A stretch of DNA of 33,261 nucleotides from UBA9214 sp964443845. Its GTDB lineage: Bacteria > Pseudomonadota > Gammaproteobacteria > UBA9214. Position 1 is the first letter of the stretch. Each line of letters opens with the position of its first letter. The notes below the pieces were generated by a model, which was not told the DNA's origin, made no database searches, and was given only the letters and a program-made list of their open reading frames with translations. Position numbers and translations under genes: made by a program. This document shows, piece after piece, positions 30,195-33,261 of the stretch. The DNA lies in assembly GCA_964443845.1 (NCBI GenBank), contig CAYUFA010000027.1, forward strand, positions 1-33,261, read 5' to 3'.

Positions 30195-31940
30195 ATGACC
30201 GACCCCGCTGACCCCTCCATTCCCGCCGCGCTGCGGGCGTGGCGTGTCCATGCCGGGACCTGGCTGCAACTGGCCGTCGGTACCGGCCTGGTATCCGGCC
30301 TGTTGCTGATCCTGCAGGCCTGGCTGCTGGCCCGCACCGTCGACGCGGTGCTGTTTCACGCCGCCGGCCTGGAGCAGGTGATGCCGTGGCTGTGGGCGTT
30401 GCTGGGCCTGTTCCTGTTGCGCGCGTTGCTTGCCTGGGGTGTGCAGCAGGCGGCCTTCCAGGCCGCGGCCGGAGTCCGGCTGGCCGTGCGCGCGATGCTC
30501 TACCGCCACGTGCAGCGGCTCGGGCCGGTGTGGCTGTCCGGTGAACGCAGCGGCGATCTGGTGAACGCGCTCGGTGACGGCGTGGAGGCGCTGGAGGCGT
30601 ACTATGCGCGCTACCTGCCGGCCATGGCGCTGGTGGCGCTGGTGCCGCTCGCCATCCTGGTGTTCGTGGTGCCGAGTGACTGGCTGGCCGCCGTGGTCCT
30701 GTTGCTCACCGCACCGCTGATCCCGTTGTTCATGATCCTGGTGGGGAAGGGGGCGGAGCGGCGCAACCAGCGCCAGTGGCGGCAGCTGGCCTGGATGAGC
30801 GCGCATTTCCTCGACGTGATCCAGGGCCTGACCACGCTGCGCCTGTTCAATGCCAGCCGCCGTGAGGCACAGGTCATCGCGCAGATCTCCGACGACTACC
30901 GGCGCGCCACCATGTCGGTCCTGCGCATCGCCTTCCTGTCCTCGTTCGTGCTCGAATTCTTTTCCAGCGTCAGCATCGCCATCGTCGCGGTGCTGGTCGG
31001 TTTCCGCCTGTACTGGGGAGAACTGGATTTCCTGCACGGGATATTCGTGCTGTTGCTGGCGCCGGAGTTCTACCTGCCGTTACGCAATCTCGGTACGCAG
31101 TACCATGCGCGCATGGAGGCGCTCGGCGCGGCCGAGCGCCTGGTCGGGATCCTCGACACGCCGCTGCCGGACACGGGCGGCCGGCACGGCGGTGCACCCG
31201 ACCTGCGCGCGGCCACGATCCGGTTCGAGGCCGTGAGTTATCGCTACCCGGACGGACGGCAGGGGGTGCAGGGGCTGGACCTGGAGATCCGGCCGGGCGA
31301 GACGCTGGCGCTGGTCGGCCCGAGCGGGGCCGGCAAGAGTACGCTGGTCAACCTGCTGCTGGGATTCCTGCAGCCGCAGTCCGGCCGCATCCTGGTCGGT
31401 GACACGCCGCTGGCGGAGATCGACGCGGCGGCCTGGCGCCGGCAACTGGCGTGGTTGCCGCAGCGGCCGCGGCTGTTCCCGGGTACGGTCGCCGACAACA
31501 TCCGTCTCGGTGCGCCGGATGCCGGGCTGCCCGCCGTGCAGGCCGCCGCCACCCGGGCGCAGGCCGCGGGGTTCGTCGCGGCCCTGCCGCAGGGCTGGGA
31601 TACCCGGGTTGGCGAGGCCGGGCACGGACTGTCCGGCGGCCAGGTCCAGCGCATCGCGCTCGCACGCGCCTTCCTCCGGGCTGCGCCGCTGGTCGTGCTC
31701 GACGAGGCCACCGCGCACCTCGACCGCGACAGTGAAACGCGGGTGCTCGCTGCGCTGCAGGCACTGGCCGCGTCTACCACGCTGGTCATGATTGCCCATC
31801 GCCTGCACACCGTGCGCACGGCCGACCGCATCGCCGTGCTGGAGGACGGCCGGGTGGTGCAGACCGGCACCCATGCCGGGTTGCTGCAGTCCTCGCCGCA
31901 GTACCGGCGCTGGACGCAGGCCGCCGGAGTGGCGTCATGA
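30195..31940 (+). CDS. cydD: Thiol reductant ABC exporter subunit CydD
   Basis: CydD forms with CydC a heterodimeric inner-membrane ABC transporter. It exports cysteine/glutathione (or handles heme) and is required to assemble bd oxidase. The 581-aa protein has six membrane helices (about residues 20-300) and one nucleotide-binding domain: Walker A GPSGAGKST near 375, signature LSGGQ near 479, Walker B LVVLDEA near 498. It starts 75 bp after cydX and overlaps cydC by 4 bp. Placement after cydABX supports CydD over other ABC exporters. Confidence 0.93.
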   Translation: MTDPADPSIPAALRAWRVHAGTWLQLAVGTGLVSGLLLILQAWLLARTVDAVLFHAAGLEQVMPWLWALLGLFLLRALLAWGVQQAAFQAAAGVRLAVRAMLYRHVQRLGPVWLSGERSGDLVNALGDGVEALEAYYARYLPAMALVALVPLAILVFVVPSDWLAAVVLLLTAPLIPLFMILVGKGAERRNQRQWRQLAWMSAHFLDVIQGLTTLRLFNASRREAQVIAQISDDYRRATMSVLRIAFLSSFVLEFFSSVSIAIVAVLVGFRLYWGELDFLHGIFVLLLAPEFYLPLRNLGTQYHARMEALGAAERLVGILDTPLPDTGGRHGGAPDLRAATIRFEAVSYRYPDGRQGVQGLDLEIRPGETLALVGPSGAGKSTLVNLLLGFLQPQSGRILVGDTPLAEIDAAAWRRQLAWLPQRPRLFPGTVADNIRLGAPDAGLPAVQAAATRAQAAGFVAALPQGWDTRVGEAGHGLSGGQVQRIALARAFLRAAPLVVLDEATAHLDRDSETRVLAALQALAASTTLVMIAHRLHTVRTADRIAVLEDGRVVQTGTHAGLLQSSPQYRRWTQAAGVAS

Positions 31941-33261
31941 CCGGGCTGTGGCGCCTGCTGCGGCTGTTCCGTCCGTACACGGGCTGGTTGCTGGCCGGTG
32001 TCGGGCTGTCGCTGTGCACGCTGCTGGCGAACGTCGCCCTGCTGGCCCTGTCCGGGTGGTTCATCAGCGCCATGGCGATCGCCGGTGCGGCCGGCGCCAG
32101 CATGAACTACTTCACGCCGGCCGCGCTGATCCGCGCCGCCGCCATCGTGCGCACCGGGGGACGCTACGCCGAGCGGCTGGTGACCCACGAGGCTACCTTC
32201 CGGCTGCTGGCGGCCCTGCGGGTCTGGTTCTACCGCCGCCTGGAACCGCTGGCGCCCGCGGTGCTCGAGGGCTATCACAGCGGCGACCTGCTGAGCCGCA
32301 TCCGCGCCGATATCGATACGCTCGACCAGGCCTACCTGCGCCTGCTGGTGCCGGGCCTGGTGGCGTTGCTGGCCGTTCCACTCTATGGGCTGTTCCTGTG
32401 GCACTACGATGCGCGGCTCGCGGTGTTCACGGTCGCGCTGCTGCTGGTGGCGGGGGCCGTGGTGCCCTGGCTGGTGCAGTGGCTTGGCGCGCGCGCCGGG
32501 CGGCGCAAGGTCGAACTGGCCGCAGCTCTGCGCACCGCCCTGGTGAGTGACCTGCAGGGGATGGGCGAACTGCTGGTATATGCAGCCGCGGAACGTCATG
32601 CCGGGCAGCTCGACGGGATCGGGGCGGCGCTGGTGCGTGAGCAGCGCACGCTGAGCGGGCTCAACGGCCTGGCGCAGGGTGCTGTCGGCCTGTGTGCGAA
32701 CCTGGCGCAGTGGGTTGTGCTGGTGCTGGCGATCCCGCTGGTCTCCGCACACACCCTGGCGCCGCCGGACCTGGCGCTGCTGGTGTTGTTCGCGCTGGCC
32801 GCCTTCGAGGCGGTGTTGCCCCTGCCGCTGGCCCTGCAGTCGCTGGGCGAGGTGCTGGCCGCGGCGCAGCGGATTTTCCGCCTCGCCGACAGTCCGGCGG
32901 CCGTGCGCGAGCCGGAGCACCCGCGCGAGCTGCCGGAGCGATTCACACTGCGCCTGGAAGACGTGAGTTTCCGCTACCGCGCGCAGGCACCGGACGTGTT
33001 GCAACACGTGTCGCTGACGCTGGCACCGGGGGAGGCGCTTGCGCTGGTCGGCGCCTCCGGGAGCGGCAAGAGCACACTGGTCAGCCTGCTCGCGCGCTTT
33101 CGTGCGCCGACCGGCGGGCGCATCCTGCTCGACGGGGAACCGCTGGCGCAGTTCGCCGGCGCGGCGCTGCGCGCGCGTCTGGCCGTGCTGCCCCAGCAGA
33201 CCCACCTGTTCAACACCACCCTGCGCGACAACCTGCTGCTGGCGAATCCCGCCGCCGGCGC
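31937..33261 (+). CDS. cydC: Thiol reductant ABC exporter subunit CydC (partial, runs off the window)
   Basis: The gene starts with ATGA overlapping the cydD stop and stays open to the window edge, so about 441 of an expected 550-590 residues are visible. The N-terminus MTGLWRLLRLFRPYTGWLLAGV and the segment LLALSGWFISAMAIAG (about residues 35-50) are typical of CydC. The nucleotide-binding domain begins with Walker A GASGSGKST near residue 372 and a Q-loop at LPQQTHLF; signature and Walker B lie beyond the edge. It partners CydD. Confidence 0.93.
   Translation, partial: MTGLWRLLRLFRPYTGWLLAGVGLSLCTLLANVALLALSGWFISAMAIAGAAGASMNYFTPAALIRAAAIVRTGGRYAERLVTHEATFRLLAALRVWFYRRLEPLAPAVLEGYHSGDLLSRIRADIDTLDQAYLRLLVPGLVALLAVPLYGLFLWHYDARLAVFTVALLLVAGAVVPWLVQWLGARAGRRKVELAAALRTALVSDLQGMGELLVYAAAERHAGQLDGIGAALVREQRTLSGLNGLAQGAVGLCANLAQWVVLVLAIPLVSAHTLAPPDLALLVLFALAAFEAVLPLPLALQSLGEVLAAAQRIFRLADSPAAVREPEHPRELPERFTLRLEDVSFRYRAQAPDVLQHVSLTLAPGEALALVGASGSGKSTLVSLLARFRAPTGGRILLDGEPLAQFAGAALRARLAVLPQQTHLFNTTLRDNLLLANPAAG

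Noticed and set aside
31244..33205. A 653-codon open frame on the minus strand
   Set aside because: It is antisense to cydD and cydC; low-complexity Arg/Gln-rich translation.
1..33261. tRNA, rRNA, CRISPR, transposon or prophage features
   Set aside because: I saw no repeat-spacer pattern, no transposase or integrase motif and no tRNA-like cloverleaf. A dedicated covariance-model search would be needed to exclude small RNAs.

Overview
The window is GC-rich bacterial chromosome. No tRNA, rRNA, CRISPR array, integrase or insertion sequence was recognised. Gene content suggests a gammaproteobacterium, possibly a sulfur-oxidising, facultatively denitrifying or microaerobic member of the Chromatiales type. 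The reasons are two DsrC/TusE-family proteins, an NnrU protein, a bd-type quinol oxidase with its CydDC exporter, an Fe superoxide dismutase and trehalose (compatible solute) synthesis. This placement is inference; no taxonomic marker gene is present.

Layout. (1) 1-9200: a minus-strand trehalose/alpha-glucan block. A GH15 hydrolase is followed after a 0.48 kb gap by a tight cluster of a DUF5752 protein, TreT-type trehalose synthase, TreZ and TreY (4-bp overlaps or a 17-bp gap). (2) 9.4-12.1 kb: a small unknown gene, Fe-SOD, a glycine-rich possible stress protein and a Crp/Fnr regulator. (3) 12.6-17.9 kb: an MgtC/DUF4010 membrane protein, a cysteine-less DsrC-like protein, NnrU, an acyl-lipid desaturase with a C-terminal extension, and a second cysteine-less DsrC domain fused to an N-terminal beta-rich domain. 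(4) 17.9-25.8 kb, minus strand: LysR regulator, orphan TAXI-type binding protein with a C-terminal membrane anchor, a 1446-aa AsmA-like protein, a remnant of an FAD oxidoreductase and an archaeal-type peroxiredoxin. (5) 26.2 kb to the end: an FNR-like regulator divergent from cydA-cydB-cydX-cydD-cydC, with cydC cut by the window edge.

The unifying signal is regulatory. FNR-type dyads (TTGAT-N4-ATCAA-like) lie about 105-180 bp upstream of GH15, sodB, the glycine-rich protein gene, the first DsrC-like gene and cydA. At GH15 the dyad is centred exactly 41.5 bp upstream of the start predicted by a TTTAAT -10 box, the class II FNR promoter geometry. Two Crp/Fnr proteins encoded here both carry the E-x-x-S-R recognition-helix residues that read TTGAT. 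One of them keeps three of the four Fe-S cysteines of FNR. I infer a local oxygen/redox-responsive regulon joining trehalose/glucan metabolism, superoxide defence, sulfur-relay-like proteins and high-affinity respiration.

The most unusual proteins are the two cysteine-less DsrC homologues (one a fusion), a two-helix CydX-like subunit and an FAD oxidoreductase that appears to have lost its middle.
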